A stretch of 64,000 bases of DNA from Amaricoccus sp. (GCF_017993425.1 NZ_JAGOMQ010000008.1:1-64000); one strand, 5' to 3'; numbered from the stretch's first letter, positions 9,865 through 18,859 are shown. Numbers and translations are program-made. The notes: a model not told the origin generated them from the letters alone.

Positions 9865-10931
9865 CTCCCGCCCCGGGCGAGGGCGACGAAGGTGAGCCCG
9901 CGCTCGGCGGCGCGCGCCCATTCCGAGGTGGCGTCGAGCTCGAGGTAGCGCCGCCACCAGCGCTCCGCCGCGGCGAGGTCGCCGGCCTCGAGCTCCAGCG
10001 TGGCGAGGTTGTAGACCGCGTCGGCGTAGTCCGGGTCCGCCGCGATGGCGCGGGCGAGCTGCGATCGCGCGGCGGCGACGCGGCCGCGGGCGCGGGTGAG
10101 GCCGGCGAGGTTGAACCAGGCCTCGACGAAGCCCGGGTCGAGCTTCACGGCGCGCACGTAGCCGCGCTCGGCCTCGGCGGTCTCGCCGAGCAGGCGCAGG
10201 CAGTTGGCGCGGTTGAAGGCGGCGGCAGCGTCCGCCGGGTCGAGCGCGAGGCAGCGGGCGTAGGCCGCCTCCGCCTCGGCGAGCCGCCCGTCGTCCTCCG
10301 CTTCCTCGGCCTCGGCGAAGAGCGCGTCGGGCGTGGCGCCCGGGCCGCCGAGGTCGAGCAGGAGCTGGCCGTCGAGCTCGGAGAGCCGGTCCGCGCCGTC
10401 GCGGGCGAGGATGGCGCGCCCCTGCCGCTCCAGCGCCCGGGCGGGCAGCGACGCGCGGCAGGCGCCGCGCAGCGACCGCGCGATCTCGCCCCAGCCCGCG
10501 CCCTCGGCGAGCAGTCCCGCATATTTGCGCGCGAGGATGAGGTCGCGCAGCCCGAAGGGCGCGAACGGCGCCTCGAAGGCGTCGAAGAGGCGCAGCAGCC
10601 GCAGGTCGGCCGCCGGCAGCCGCGACTTCGCGGCAAGCTCGGCCTCCGTCATCCCGGCGGCGGCGGGCGCCGGCGCGAGGCCGAGCGCGGCGAGGAACCC
10701 CGTCTCGGAAAGGAGCGCCCGCCCCGCCTCCGCCTCCGTGGCGACCCGCGCGGCGAGGGCGGCGTCGTCCCGCCGGTCGAGAAGGCCGCGGCCGAGGACC
10801 AGATGGGTCACGCCCCGGTCCGCCCCGCGCCGCAGCCGCGCGCCCGCAGCGGCGGCGGCCCGGGCGGCGAGGCGCCGGGGAAAGGCGGCGAGCGGCCCGA
10901 GAAGGCCATAGACCGGAGCGCCCTGCGTCAT
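9861..10931 (-). CDS. tetratricopeptide-repeat protein with BRCT-like N-terminus
   Basis: 356 residues. The first 50 residues (PVYGLLGPLAAFPRRLAARA then GVTHLVLGRGLLDRR) look like the fold ending of a BRCT-type domain. Residues 95-170 form a helical region resembling a DNA-binding or adaptor segment. Residues 205-345 are at least three TPR units (AEAAYARCLALDPADAAAAF, AERGYVRAVKLDPGFVEAWF and ARAIAADPDYADAVYNLATL). It probably acts as a protein-interaction scaffold; no enzymatic motif is visible. It is first in the run with the two genes downstream. Confidence 0.8.
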   Translation of the reverse strand: MTQGAPVYGLLGPLAAFPRRLAARAAAAAGARLRRGADRGVTHLVLGRGLLDRRDDAALAARVATEAEAGRALLSETGFLAALGLAPAPAAAGMTEAELAAKSRLPAADLRLLRLFDAFEAPFAPFGLRDLILARKYAGLLAEGAGWGEIARSLRGACRASLPARALERQGRAILARDGADRLSELDGQLLLDLGGPGATPDALFAEAEEAEDDGRLAEAEAAYARCLALDPADAAAAFNRANCLRLLGETAEAERGYVRAVKLDPGFVEAWFNLAGLTRARGRVAAARSQLARAIAADPDYADAVYNLATLELEAGDLAAAERWWRRYLELDATSEWARAAERGLTFVALARGGR

Positions 10932-11062
10932 GCCCCCTGCCTACAGGATCGCCCGCCCCCCTCGCCAGCCCCGTTCGCCCCGAGGATGAACGGCCGGCGG
11001 TCTGGTCCGGGCCGGCGGGACGCCGTGGCCGCGCCCACCGTCCGGAGCGGGGCCAGCTGCGA

Positions 11063-11941
11063 TCAGGCCTTCGCCTTGGCCGGCGCCCGGCGGGCGCGGG
11101 GGGCGGGCTTCGCCTCCGCCTCGGCGGCGGGCTTCTCCTCCGCCTTGCTGCGGCTCTTCGCCGGCGGCTTGGACTGGCCGAGCGACTGCTTCAGCGCGTC
11201 CATCAGGTTGACCACGTTGCCGCGCTCCGGGGCCGCGGCGATGATCGGCTTGTGGCCCTTCAGCTTCTCCTTGATCATCGTCATCAGGGCCTTCTCGTAG
11301 CGGTCCTCGTAGGCCGCGGGGTCGAACCTCGTCTCCTTCTGCTCGATCAGCTTCTCGGCCAGCGCCAGCATCTCCGGGTCGGGCTTCTCGTCGGGGATCG
11401 AGTCGAAATAGGCCGCCGTCCCGCGCACCTCGCCCGGGTTCCTCAGGACGGAGACGAACATCCCCTTCCCGCGCGGACCGATCGTCACCACCCGCTCGCG
11501 CGAGGAGAGCACCAGCCGGGCGATGGCGAGCTTGCCGGACTTGCGCATCGCCTCGCGCAGCACGATGAACGTCTCCTCCGCCATCGCGCCGTCGGGGGCG
11601 AGGTAGTAGGGGCTGTCCTGCCAGACGACGTCGACCGAGCCCTGGTCGACGAAGGCCTCGATCGCCATCGTGTGGTTGGTCTCGATCTTGACCGCCTCGA
11701 GGTCCTCGTCGTCGACGATGATGTACTTCTTGTCCTCGTACTCGTAGCCGCGCACCAGGTCGGCGCGGTCGACGAGGCCGAGCTCGGGGTCGACCGGCTT
11801 CATGTTGATGCGATTGTGGGTCTTCCTGTGGAGCTGGTTGAAGCGCACCCGCTCGGAGGAGCTGGTCGCCGGGTAGAGCCGCACCGGGCAGCTCACGAGG
11901 CTCAGCTTCAGGTAGCCGGTCCAGCTCGCCCTCGGGGCCAT
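11063..11941 (-). CDS. ku: Ku protein (non-homologous end joining)
   Basis: 292 residues. Bacterial Ku is a homodimer that rings DNA ends and recruits LigD. The beta-barrel core is recognised from MAPRASWTGYLKLSLVSCPV, the segment INMKPVDPELGLVDRADLVR and YYLAPDGAMAEETFIVLREA. The last 45 residues are Lys/Ala/Pro-rich, the usual basic tail that aids DNA binding. ligD lies 13 bp upstream on the same strand, so the two are one operon. Confidence 0.96.
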   Translation of the reverse strand: MAPRASWTGYLKLSLVSCPVRLYPATSSSERVRFNQLHRKTHNRINMKPVDPELGLVDRADLVRGYEYEDKKYIIVDDEDLEAVKIETNHTMAIEAFVDQGSVDVVWQDSPYYLAPDGAMAEETFIVLREAMRKSGKLAIARLVLSSRERVVTIGPRGKGMFVSVLRNPGEVRGTAAYFDSIPDEKPDPEMLALAEKLIEQKETRFDPAAYEDRYEKALMTMIKEKLKGHKPIIAAAPERGNVVNLMDALKQSLGQSKPPAKSRSKAEEKPAAEAEAKPAPRARRAPAKAKA

Positions 11942-11954
11942 GTCGTCTCTCCCG

Positions 11955-14396
11955 TCATAGCGCGGCGGGCAGCTCCCGGGCGGAAGCGTCGATGTCGGCC
12001 CAGGGATCGCCGCTCGCCGCGATCAACTCCGGGACGGAAACATAGTTCAGATCCGCCGGCGCGTCGACGTTTCCGAGGTTTTCCCACGAGATCGGCGTCG
12101 AGGCGGGCAGGTTGTTGCGCGCCCGCAACGAATAGGGGGCCACCGCGGTGGCGCTGCGGGCGTTGCGGTGGAAGTCGATGAAGATCCGGCCCTTGCGGTT
12201 CTCCGGACCCTGCGTCGTGGTGAAGAGGTCCGGCGCGGTCGCGGCGATGCGCCTCGCCAGCGCGCCGGTCGCCTCGTGGATCGCCTTCCAGTCGGCGCGC
12301 GGCACGAGCGGCACGACGACGTGGACGCCCTTGCCGCCGGTGGTCTTGACGAAGGGCGCGAGCCCCGCCTCCGTCAGCACGTCGCGGACCTGCTGCGCGG
12401 CCTCGGTGACCACGCGCCAGTCGACGCCCTCGCCGGGGTCGAGGTCGAAGGTCACGCGGTCGGGGGTCTCGATCGCCTCGCGATGGCAGCCCCAGGCGTG
12501 CAGCTCGATCACCCCGAACTGCGGCAGCGCGAGGTAGCCGCGGGCGTCCTCGACGCTGATGTAGGTCTTGGGGCCGTCCGAGGTCTCGACCTCGAAGCGG
12601 GCGATCGTCGGCGGCATCCCGGTGAAGGCGTGGCGCTGGAAGAAGCAGTCGCCGGGCTTGCCCGTCGGGCAGCGGAAGAGGCTGACGGGCCGGCCGAGCA
12701 GGTGCGGCAGCATCGCGTCGCCGACGGCGGCGTAGTAGACGGCGACGTCGAGCTTGGTCGGCCCCGCGCGGCCGAAGAGGCGCCGCTTCGGGTTGGTGAT
12801 CGTCACCGAGGCGAGGTCGGCCTCGGAGATCAGGCGCGGGCGCGGCAGGCCCGCGGGCAGGTCGGCGAGCTTCATCTCGCGCAGTCCCTTGAAGACGGCG
12901 TGGCGGAGCAGGCCCTCGCCGGTGCGGTTCGAGTAGTGGATATGGGCCGTCAGCAGCGGCCGGACAGGGACGACGTCGCGCGGCGCGCCGTCGAGGGGGG
13001 CGGCGCCGGCGGCGAGGGGCTCGAGGCGGGCGAGGAGGTCGGCGATCGTCGCGGCGTCGAAGCCGGTCCCGACCTTGCCGCGATAGCGGAGCTCGCCCTC
13101 CTCCCACTCGCCGAGCGCCAGCGCGCCGAGCCCGCCGTTGACGGCGGAGCGGCTGAAGCCGGCGACGGGGAAATCGTCGACGGCCCGCGCCTTGGCCTTG
13201 ACCCAGGTCCGCGACCGGCCGGGGTGGTAGGGCGCGTCGGCGCGCTTGGAGACGACGCCCTCGAGGCCCATCTCGGCGGCGCGGTCGAAGAAGGCGGCCC
13301 CGTCGCCCTCGAGATGGTCGGAGAGCTGCAACGCCGAGCGGGGGCCGAGCGGGCGGATCAGCTCGGCGAGCAGCGCCTTGCGGCGGGCGAGGGGCGCGCC
13401 GGTCAGGTCCCAGCCGGCGAGCCACGGCAGGTCGAAGGCGAAGAAGGTGAGCGCATGGCTGTCGTGGCGCGAGAGCGCGTCCTGCAGCATCTCGAAGCGG
13501 CTCACCCCCTTCGCGTCGAGGACGAGCACCTCGCCGTCGATCAGCGCGTCCGGCAGCGGGGCGAAGGCCTCGGCGAGGGCGCCGTAGCGCCTGGTCCAGT
13601 CGAGGCCGCCGCGGGTGATCATGCGGACCGCGCCGCCCTCGACGCGGGCGAGCGTCCGGTAGCCGTCGAGCTTGATCTCGTGGAGCCAGTCCGGCCCGGA
13701 CGGCGGCGCCTCGACGGCCTCGGCGAGCTGCGGCGCGAGGGTCGCGGGCGGCGGGGCCTTGACGGCGCCGGGCAGCGCGCCGGGGCGGAGGCGGGCGGGC
13801 TTCGCCGGCTTCGCGGCCGGGCGCGGCGGATCCGGGCGCAGCTCCTCGATGCGCCGGCCGGACTTCACCGATTCCGGGCGGGCGGCCAGGATGTCGACGC
13901 CCGGCTCGGCGGAGGGGTCGCGCTCCTTGAAGAGGAGCCAGTTGCGCTTCTTCTCGCCCGCCTTCGGCTTCAGGCGGGCGAGCATCCAGCCGCCGTGGAG
14001 CTTCTCTCCGGCGAGGCGGAACTTGAAGGCCCCCCGGGCCAGCGCGGCGGCGGGGTCGGGCTCCATCGGGGCCCAGACGCCGGCGTCCCAGACGATCATC
14101 GGCCCGCCGCCGTACGCGCCCTCGGGGATGACGCCCTCGAAGTCGATATACTCGACCGGGTGGTCCTCGGTCTCGACGGCGAGGCGCTTGTCGGCGGGAT
14201 CGAGCGAGGGGCCCTTGGGGACGGCCCAGCTCTTCAGCACGCCGTCGAGCTCGAGCCGCAGGTCGTAGTGGTCGGCGGTGGCGTGGTGCTTGTGGACGAC
14301 GAAGCGCGAGCCGGGCGGCGGCGCGGCGGCGCCCTTCGGCTCGGCGGTGCGGCCGAAATCGCGCTTGCCCCGGTAGGTGTCGAGCCTGTCCGCCAC
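11955..14396 (-). CDS. ligD: ATP-dependent DNA ligase LigD (PE-LIG-POL)
   Basis: 813 residues from GTG 14396, chosen because DRLDTYRGKRDFGRTAEP is the common LigD start; the open frame further upstream has no similarity. The order is 3'-phosphoesterase (about 30-165, with FVVHKHHATADHYDLRLELD), ATP ligase (about 235-520, with catalytic Lys242 in EIKLDGYR) and archaeo-eukaryotic-primase-type polymerase (about 530-805, with FDLDPGEGVDW and GKGVHVVVPL). This is the Pseudomonas-type order, unlike mycobacterial POL-PE-LIG. It precedes ku in the same operon. Confidence 0.95.
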   Translation of the reverse strand: MADRLDTYRGKRDFGRTAEPKGAAAPPPGSRFVVHKHHATADHYDLRLELDGVLKSWAVPKGPSLDPADKRLAVETEDHPVEYIDFEGVIPEGAYGGGPMIVWDAGVWAPMEPDPAAALARGAFKFRLAGEKLHGGWMLARLKPKAGEKKRNWLLFKERDPSAEPGVDILAARPESVKSGRRIEELRPDPPRPAAKPAKPARLRPGALPGAVKAPPPATLAPQLAEAVEAPPSGPDWLHEIKLDGYRTLARVEGGAVRMITRGGLDWTRRYGALAEAFAPLPDALIDGEVLVLDAKGVSRFEMLQDALSRHDSHALTFFAFDLPWLAGWDLTGAPLARRKALLAELIRPLGPRSALQLSDHLEGDGAAFFDRAAEMGLEGVVSKRADAPYHPGRSRTWVKAKARAVDDFPVAGFSRSAVNGGLGALALGEWEEGELRYRGKVGTGFDAATIADLLARLEPLAAGAAPLDGAPRDVVPVRPLLTAHIHYSNRTGEGLLRHAVFKGLREMKLADLPAGLPRPRLISEADLASVTITNPKRRLFGRAGPTKLDVAVYYAAVGDAMLPHLLGRPVSLFRCPTGKPGDCFFQRHAFTGMPPTIARFEVETSDGPKTYISVEDARGYLALPQFGVIELHAWGCHREAIETPDRVTFDLDPGEGVDWRVVTEAAQQVRDVLTEAGLAPFVKTTGGKGVHVVVPLVPRADWKAIHEATGALARRIAATAPDLFTTTQGPENRKGRIFIDFHRNARSATAVAPYSLRARNNLPASTPISWENLGNVDAPADLNYVSVPELIAASGDPWADIDASARELPAAL

Positions 14397-14605
14397 GGGA
14401 GCGAGGGTAGGGCGGGCCGGCTCCTCCGGCAAGCGGCGGCTCCGGCGGCCTCGCCGTCGCGGAAATGTCGAAGACCGCGCTTCCGGGGGAACGACCAAGA
14501 TACCCCGCAGAGGGAGGTGTTGCGAACCTCGGCGATAGGGTCCATCACGTTCGGCGTCTTGCTGATATCCACGCGAACGCGTCGAGCCGAGCCGGGAGGA
14601 CGTCC

Positions 14606-14896
14606 ATGAAACCATCGGTCGCCCTCAGGAGCCACCGGCCCGCCATCCGGCAGATCGTCGAGGCCAACCGCGCGAGAAACGCCCGGGTTTTCGGCTCGGT
14701 CGCGGCCGGCGAGGATTCCGAAGGCAGCGATCTCGACATCCTCGTCGATCCTACGCCGGAGACGACGCTCTTCGACATCGGCGCGATCCGGAGCGAGCTG
14801 GGCCAGCTGCTCGGCGTGAGCGTCGATGTCCTGACCCCCGATGCGCTTCCGGCCCGGATCAGAGGCGCCGTCGTGGCGGAAGCGGTGCCGGTGTGA
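14606..14896 (+). CDS. mntA: MntA-type minimal nucleotidyltransferase antitoxin
   Basis: 96 residues from ATG 14606, preceded by GGGAGGA. The nucleotidyltransferase signature GSx10DxD is complete: Gly30-Ser31, then Asp42 and Asp44 in SDLDILVD. In characterised HepT/MntA pairs this enzyme AMPylates the toxin Tyr and silences it. It overlaps hepT by four bases (GTGA). It is divergent from ligD, with a 209-bp shared upstream region. Confidence 0.92.
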   Translation: MKPSVALRSHRPAIRQIVEANRARNARVFGSVAAGEDSEGSDLDILVDPTPETTLFDIGAIRSELGQLLGVSVDVLTPDALPARIRGAVVAEAVPV

Positions 14897-15258
14897 AGCG
14901 GGGGACCCTCCGCCTCGTGGACTATCTGGAGCACATCCTCGAGGCCATCGGGCGCGTCGAGCGCTATACCGCGGACCTAGCCAGCGAGACCTTCGTCGAG
15001 GATGACAGGACGCAGGACGCGGTGATCCGAAACCTCGAGATCATCGGCGAGGCGTGCCGCAACATCGAGCGACACGTTCCGGGCTTTTCCGCGCAGCATC
15101 CGGACTTCCCGCTGAAGGCCGCTGTCGAGATGCGGAACGTCCTCTCGCATGGCTATTTCGGCGTCGATCTGGGCGTCGTTTGGAGGACGGTTCAGACGAA
15201 CCTGCCGGAGCTCCGGCGACAGGTCCAGGAGATCCTGGCGGAGCTCTCTCGCGACTGA
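14893..15258 (+). CDS. hepT: HEPN-domain ribonuclease toxin HepT
   Basis: 121 residues from GTG 14893. This is an all-helical HEPN protein with the RX4HXY motif complete: Arg81, His86 and Tyr88 in RNVLSHGY. Arg and His form the RNase centre and Tyr88 is the expected AMPylation target of MntA. Residues 45-65 (RNLEIIGEACRNIERHVPG) match the HepT family. All key residues are present, so the pair looks functional. Confidence 0.93.
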   Translation: MKRGTLRLVDYLEHILEAIGRVERYTADLASETFVEDDRTQDAVIRNLEIIGEACRNIERHVPGFSAQHPDFPLKAAVEMRNVLSHGYFGVDLGVVWRTVQTNLPELRRQVQEILAELSRD

Positions 15259-15575
15259 CTGCCGGCGCTTGCCGGCGGGGGCGCAGAACTGCCCTGAGGG
15301 CTTTTGGGGAAGGGGCGGCTCCCGGCCGCGCTTGCGCCGACTCCGGAGCGCAAGGTGCCCGTCGATCCCCAGGCAGTCGCCCTTCCGTCGCAAATGTCCC
15401 GCAGCTCGACGCTGATCAAGTGGATGATATATATCCACAAAGTCGTTACCTAACCGGTTGCCGACAGGCTCGCCGGCCCGGGGTCGTCCAGCCCGGTTCC
15501 CGGGGCCGCGGAGACGGGGGCGGGGGGCGCGCTCGCGCTTACGGCCCTGTGAAGCAAGCTCCGTGCCAGCGGGGC
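15259..15575. other. intergenic stretch without a supported gene
   Basis: This 317-bp stretch between hepT and the hsp20 promoter has a short hairpin just after the hepT stop (GCCGGCGCTTGCCGGCG, near 15261) and an AT-rich patch with GATATATATCC near 15426. Several antisense frames are open but none resembles a known protein. Confidence 0.4.
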
Positions 15576-15604
15576 CTTGAAGCCGTCCGGCGGGGCGCCC
15601 ATGT
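15576..15604 (+). promoter_or_regulatory. RpoH (sigma-32)-type heat-shock promoter
   Basis: CTTGAAG at 15576-15582 and CCCATGT at 15598-15604, separated by 15 bp, match the sigma-32 consensus closely. Transcription would begin near 15611, leaving a leader of about 97 bases before hsp20, long enough for the thermometer described next. Confidence 0.65.
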
Positions 15605-15611
15605 CCCGGTC

Positions 15612-15707
15612 GTCCGGGGCCGCGGAGCGGACCGGACGCAAGACAGGAGGGCCAGTCCGCCATGGATGGCCCGAGCCATGTGTCGCTTCTTGGAGGATGC
15701 ACCCACC
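15612..15707 (+). promoter_or_regulatory. candidate ROSE-like RNA thermometer in the hsp20 leader
   Basis: The leader folds into successive stems, for example GGGCCA (15649-15654) with TGGCCC (15667-15672). Just before the start codon, TCGCT (15682-15686) faces the Shine-Dalgarno TGGAGGA (15691-15697) in an imperfect hairpin: TGT pairs with GCA, CTTC pairs with GAGG, and there is an internal mismatch. A U-Y-G-C-U segment occluding the ribosome-binding site is the hallmark of ROSE elements on alphaproteobacterial hsp20 genes. Folding was done by eye only. Confidence 0.55.
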
Positions 15708-16166
15708 ATGCGTTTCGATCTCACGCCGCTCTATCGCTCCACCGTCGGCTTCGACCGCCTCGCGTCGATCCTCGACCAGGTGACCGCCGCGGACGCCGCG
15801 CAGTCCACCTATCCGCCCTACAACATCGAGAAGACCGGCGATAACGCCTGGCGCATCACCGTCGCCGTCGCCGGCTTCGCCGAGGACGAGATCGCGATCG
15901 AGAGCCGCGAGGGCGTGCTCGTCGTGGCCGGCCGCAAGGCCGAGGCCGAGGAGAAGGAGGGCCGGTCCTTCCTGCACCGCGGCATCGCCACCCGCGCCTT
16001 CGAGCGTCGCTTCCAGCTCGCCGACCACGTCCGCGCCGACAGCGCCAGCGTCGAGAACGGCCTCCTGCACATCGAGCTCGTCCGCGAGGTCCCCGAGGCG
16101 CTGAAGCCGCGCAAGATCGCCATCGGCAAGGCCGAGGCCGGCGTCGTCGAGGCCCGGGCGGCCTGA
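15708..16166 (+). CDS. Hsp20 family small heat-shock protein (IbpA-like)
   Basis: 152 residues from ATG 15708, with TGGAGGA 10 bases upstream; an in-frame ATG at 15678 is less well placed. MRFDLTPLYRSTVGFDRL is the typical IbpA N-terminus. The alpha-crystallin domain covers about 35-130, with PPYNIEKTGDNAWRITVAVA and the conserved ENGLLHIELVREVPEALKP. It acts as an ATP-independent holdase on unfolding proteins. Heat-shock promoter and thermometer-like leader agree with this role. A strong terminator follows at 16198. Confidence 0.95.
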   Translation: MRFDLTPLYRSTVGFDRLASILDQVTAADAAQSTYPPYNIEKTGDNAWRITVAVAGFAEDEIAIESREGVLVVAGRKAEAEEKEGRSFLHRGIATRAFERRFQLADHVRADSASVENGLLHIELVREVPEALKPRKIAIGKAEAGVVEARAA

Positions 16167-16197
16167 CGACCGGGGCGGGCGCCACGCCCGTCGCGAG

Positions 16198-16229
16198 AGC
16201 CCGCCGATCCCCCGATCGGCGGGCTTTTT
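16198..16229 (+). terminator. rho-independent terminator of hsp20
   Basis: A perfect 12-bp stem (AGCCCGCCGATC at 16198-16209 and its complement at 16214-16225) with a CCCC loop, followed by five T residues. Confidence 0.9.
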
Positions 16230-16354
16230 CGCGCGCCAGGCGGCGCGCCTTCGCGCATGGCGCGTGTCGGGGGTTGCCACGGGGCGCCGCGGAGCCAAAT
16301 GGTCGCGGGGCGGGCAGGACGGCCCGCCAGTGATTCCCAGGGGGACGCAGGCAC

Positions 16355-16624
16355 ATGAGTCAGCGAAACATGATCATCGCGGCGGTCATCGTCGTGGTGT
16401 TGGTCATTCTCTTCTACAGCATGCGCGGCGGCGAGGAGCCGGCGCCGGCCCCGGCCGCGCCTGCGACGACCGAGGCGCCTGCGGCGCCCGCTCCGGCTCC
16501 CGCGGCTCCGGCCGAGACCGCCCCGGCCGCTCCTGCTCCGGCCGAGCCCGCCGCGCCGGCCGCCCCCGCCGAGACGGCGCCGGCCGCCCCCGCTCCGGCC
16601 GGCCAGGCCCCGGCGAACAACTGA
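16355..16624 (+). CDS. small single-pass membrane protein with Ala/Pro-rich tail
   Basis: 89 residues. Residues 6-22 form one hydrophobic helix after a short N-terminus (MSQRN). The remaining 63 residues are almost only Ala, Pro, Glu and Thr in imperfect repeats of APAAPAETAPA. GGGGGACGCAGGCAC precedes ATG 16355. Such tails are expected to be extended and periplasmic, perhaps spanning or contacting the wall. No family function is recognised. Confidence 0.7.
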   Translation: MSQRNMIIAAVIVVVLVILFYSMRGGEEPAPAPAAPATTEAPAAPAPAPAAPAETAPAAPAPAEPAAPAAPAETAPAAPAPAGQAPANN

Positions 16625-16897
16625 CGCAGCCGCGCCGGGCGGGGCCACCCGCCCGGCGCGCGCGCCGGCGACAACGAGAGCCGGGCGGGCCTCATCCCCA
16701 CAGACGGCGGCGATCCCGGAGGGCAGCGCGGAGGCCGCTCCGCCTCGCACCCCGCCTGCCGGCAACGTTCTCTTCGCCCTGCGACGGCGATGCATCGCGC
16801 CGGGCGTCGCGCCGGAGCGTTGGGGCGAGGCAATCCGCGGGGAACGCGCTCGCCCCGGCGCTGGAGCGCCCGGGAGCGAACCGGCGAGCCTCTGGCG

Positions 16898-17365
16898 TCA
16901 CCCGAGGCCGGCGCGGGCGAAGACCGCGCGGACGATGGCCTCGAGCGCGACGGCGTCCGCTTCGTCGAAGGCCGCCGGCGTGTCGCTGTCGACGTCGAGG
17001 ACGGCGATCAGCCGGCCGGCCGCGTCGTGGACCGGGACGACGATCTCCGAGCGGGTCGAGGCGGCGCAGGCGATGTGGCCGGGGAAGGCGTCGACGTCGC
17101 GCACCACCTGCGTCCGCCCCTCGCGCGCCGCCGCGCCGCAGACGCCGCGCGCGAAGGGGATGACGAGGCAGCCATGCCCGCCCTGGTAGGGCCCGATCTT
17201 CAGGACTTCCGGCGCGACGACCCGGTAGAAGCCCACCCAGTCGAACCCCTCGACCCCGTGGAACAGCTCGCAGGCCACCGTCGCCATCAGCGCCACGGGG
17301 TCGTCCTCGCCCGCGACGAGCGCGTCGATCCGGGCGGCGATCTCGGGGTAGGGGCGGGCGGTCAT
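16898..17365 (-). CDS. msrC: GAF-domain free methionine-(R)-sulfoxide reductase
   Basis: 155 residues, a single GAF domain of the fRMsr (YebR/MsrC) type that reduces free L-Met-(R)-sulfoxide. Three cysteines, Cys66, Cys76 and Cys100, have the same spacing (10 and 24) as the catalytic set in the E. coli enzyme. The motifs GCLVIPFARGVCG and HIACAASTRSEIVVPV surround them; the usual Asp after IAC is Ala here. A 273-bp gap without visible features separates it from the preceding small gene. Confidence 0.92.
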   Translation of the reverse strand: MTARPYPEIAARIDALVAGEDDPVALMATVACELFHGVEGFDWVGFYRVVAPEVLKIGPYQGGHGCLVIPFARGVCGAAAREGRTQVVRDVDAFPGHIACAASTRSEIVVPVHDAAGRLIAVLDVDSDTPAAFDEADAVALEAIVRAVFARAGLG

Positions 17366-17471
17366 GCGGCGATCCTCGCCCCCCGCGCCGCAAAAGAAAA
17401 GCCCGGCGGAAGGCCGCCGGGCGAGGTGGGGTCGGGGCCGCCGGAACGGCCCGGCCCGGGGGAAACGTCCG

Positions 17472-18821
17472 TCACATCACGTAGGCGCGCTCGCCGTGCT
17501 CGGCGAGGTCGAGACCCTCGCGCTCGGTCTCGGCCGCGACGCGCAGCCCGACGATCATGTCGACCACCTTGTAGAGGATGAAGGACACCACGCCGCACCA
17601 GACGATGGTGACCAGCACGGCCTGGATCTGCACCATCACCTGGCCGGACATGGTCTGCCCCTCGGCGTAGCCGACGCCGCCGAGGCCGCCGGAGGCGAAG
17701 ACCCCGGTCAGCACCGCGCCGACGATCCCGCCGATGCCGTGGACGCCGAAGACGTCGAGGCTGTCGTCGTAGCCGGCCTTCTCCTTCACCACCTGCACGA
17801 AGAAGTAGCAGCAGGCCGAGGCGATCAGCCCGAGGAAGATCGCGCCCACCGGGCCGACGAAGCCCGCGGCCGGGGTGACGGCGACGAGCCCGGCGACCAT
17901 GCCCGACGCGGCGCCGAGCATCGAGGCCTTGCCCCGGGTCATCGCCTCGATCGCCGACCAGCCGATGATCGCGCCGGCCGTCGCGGTGAAGGTGTTGAGC
18001 ATCGCGAGCGCCGCGCCGCCGCCGGCCGAGAGCGCCGAGCCGGCGTTGAAGCCGAACCAGCCGACCCACAGGATGGCGGAGCCGACCATGGTCAGCGTCA
18101 TCGAGTGGGGCGCCATGATCTCCTTCTTGTAGCCGATGCGCGGCCCGATCACGAGCGCGCCCACCAGCGCGGCGACGCCGGCGTTGATGTGGACGACCGT
18201 GCCGCCCGCGAAGTCCATCGCGCCCCAGCCGAAGTAGAGGCCGTTCGCGTCCCAGGCCATGTGGGCGACCGGGAAGTAGACGATCGTCACCCACAGGATC
18301 ATGAAGAGCACGACCGCCGAGAACCTCATCCGCTCGGCGAAGCCGCCGACGATCAGCGCCGGCGTGATGCAGGCGAAGGTCATCTGGAAGGCGATGAACA
18401 CGAGCTCGGGGATGGTGCCCGATTCCGAGTCGGGCGTGACTCCGGAGAGGAAGACCTTGCCGAAGCCGCCGAAGAACGCGCTTTCCGAGCCGCCGAACGA
18501 GAACGAGTAGCCGTAGAGGACGTAGATCACCATGACGACCGCGGTGATCAGCGTGCACTGCATCAGCACGGAGAGCATGTTCTTCGCCCGCACGAGCCCG
18601 CCGTAGAACAGCGCCAGCCCCGGCAGGATCATGAACAGCACGAGCAGCGTCGACGTCAGCATCCAGGCCGTGTCGCCGCTGTTGAGCGCGGAGACGGTCT
18701 CCTCGACCACCGGGTCGAGCGCCGGCGTCGTCTCCGTCGCCTCCTGGGCGAACGCGAGCGTCGCCGGCAGCGCGGCGGCGAGCACGGCCCCGAGGCCGAA
18801 GGATTTCAACAGGTCCCGCAT
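17472..18821 (-). CDS. amtB: ammonium transporter AmtB
   Basis: 449 residues from ATG 18821 (GAGG nine bases upstream); GTG 18863, overlapping the glnK stop, and ATG 18836 are alternatives. A signal peptide (MRDLLKSFGLGAVLAAALPATLAFA) precedes about 11 membrane helices. MDFAGGTVVHINAGVAALVG carries the first pore His and DVFGVHGIGG the second. It conducts ammonium across the inner membrane and is gated by GlnK. The glnK-amtB order and the sigma-54 promoter indicate control by nitrogen limitation. Confidence 0.96.
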   Translation of the reverse strand: MRDLLKSFGLGAVLAAALPATLAFAQEATETTPALDPVVEETVSALNSGDTAWMLTSTLLVLFMILPGLALFYGGLVRAKNMLSVLMQCTLITAVVMVIYVLYGYSFSFGGSESAFFGGFGKVFLSGVTPDSESGTIPELVFIAFQMTFACITPALIVGGFAERMRFSAVVLFMILWVTIVYFPVAHMAWDANGLYFGWGAMDFAGGTVVHINAGVAALVGALVIGPRIGYKKEIMAPHSMTLTMVGSAILWVGWFGFNAGSALSAGGGAALAMLNTFTATAGAIIGWSAIEAMTRGKASMLGAASGMVAGLVAVTPAAGFVGPVGAIFLGLIASACCYFFVQVVKEKAGYDDSLDVFGVHGIGGIVGAVLTGVFASGGLGGVGYAEGQTMSGQVMVQIQAVLVTIVWCGVVSFILYKVVDMIVGLRVAAETEREGLDLAEHGERAYVM

Positions 18822-18859
18822 GTAGCTATGCCTCATCGATTCGAGTTTCTTGCCCGCGC

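Noticed and set aside
12168-14609. 813-aa frame antisense to ligD
   Set aside because: Low-complexity basic and acidic runs without motifs. LigD on the minus strand has three complete catalytic domains.
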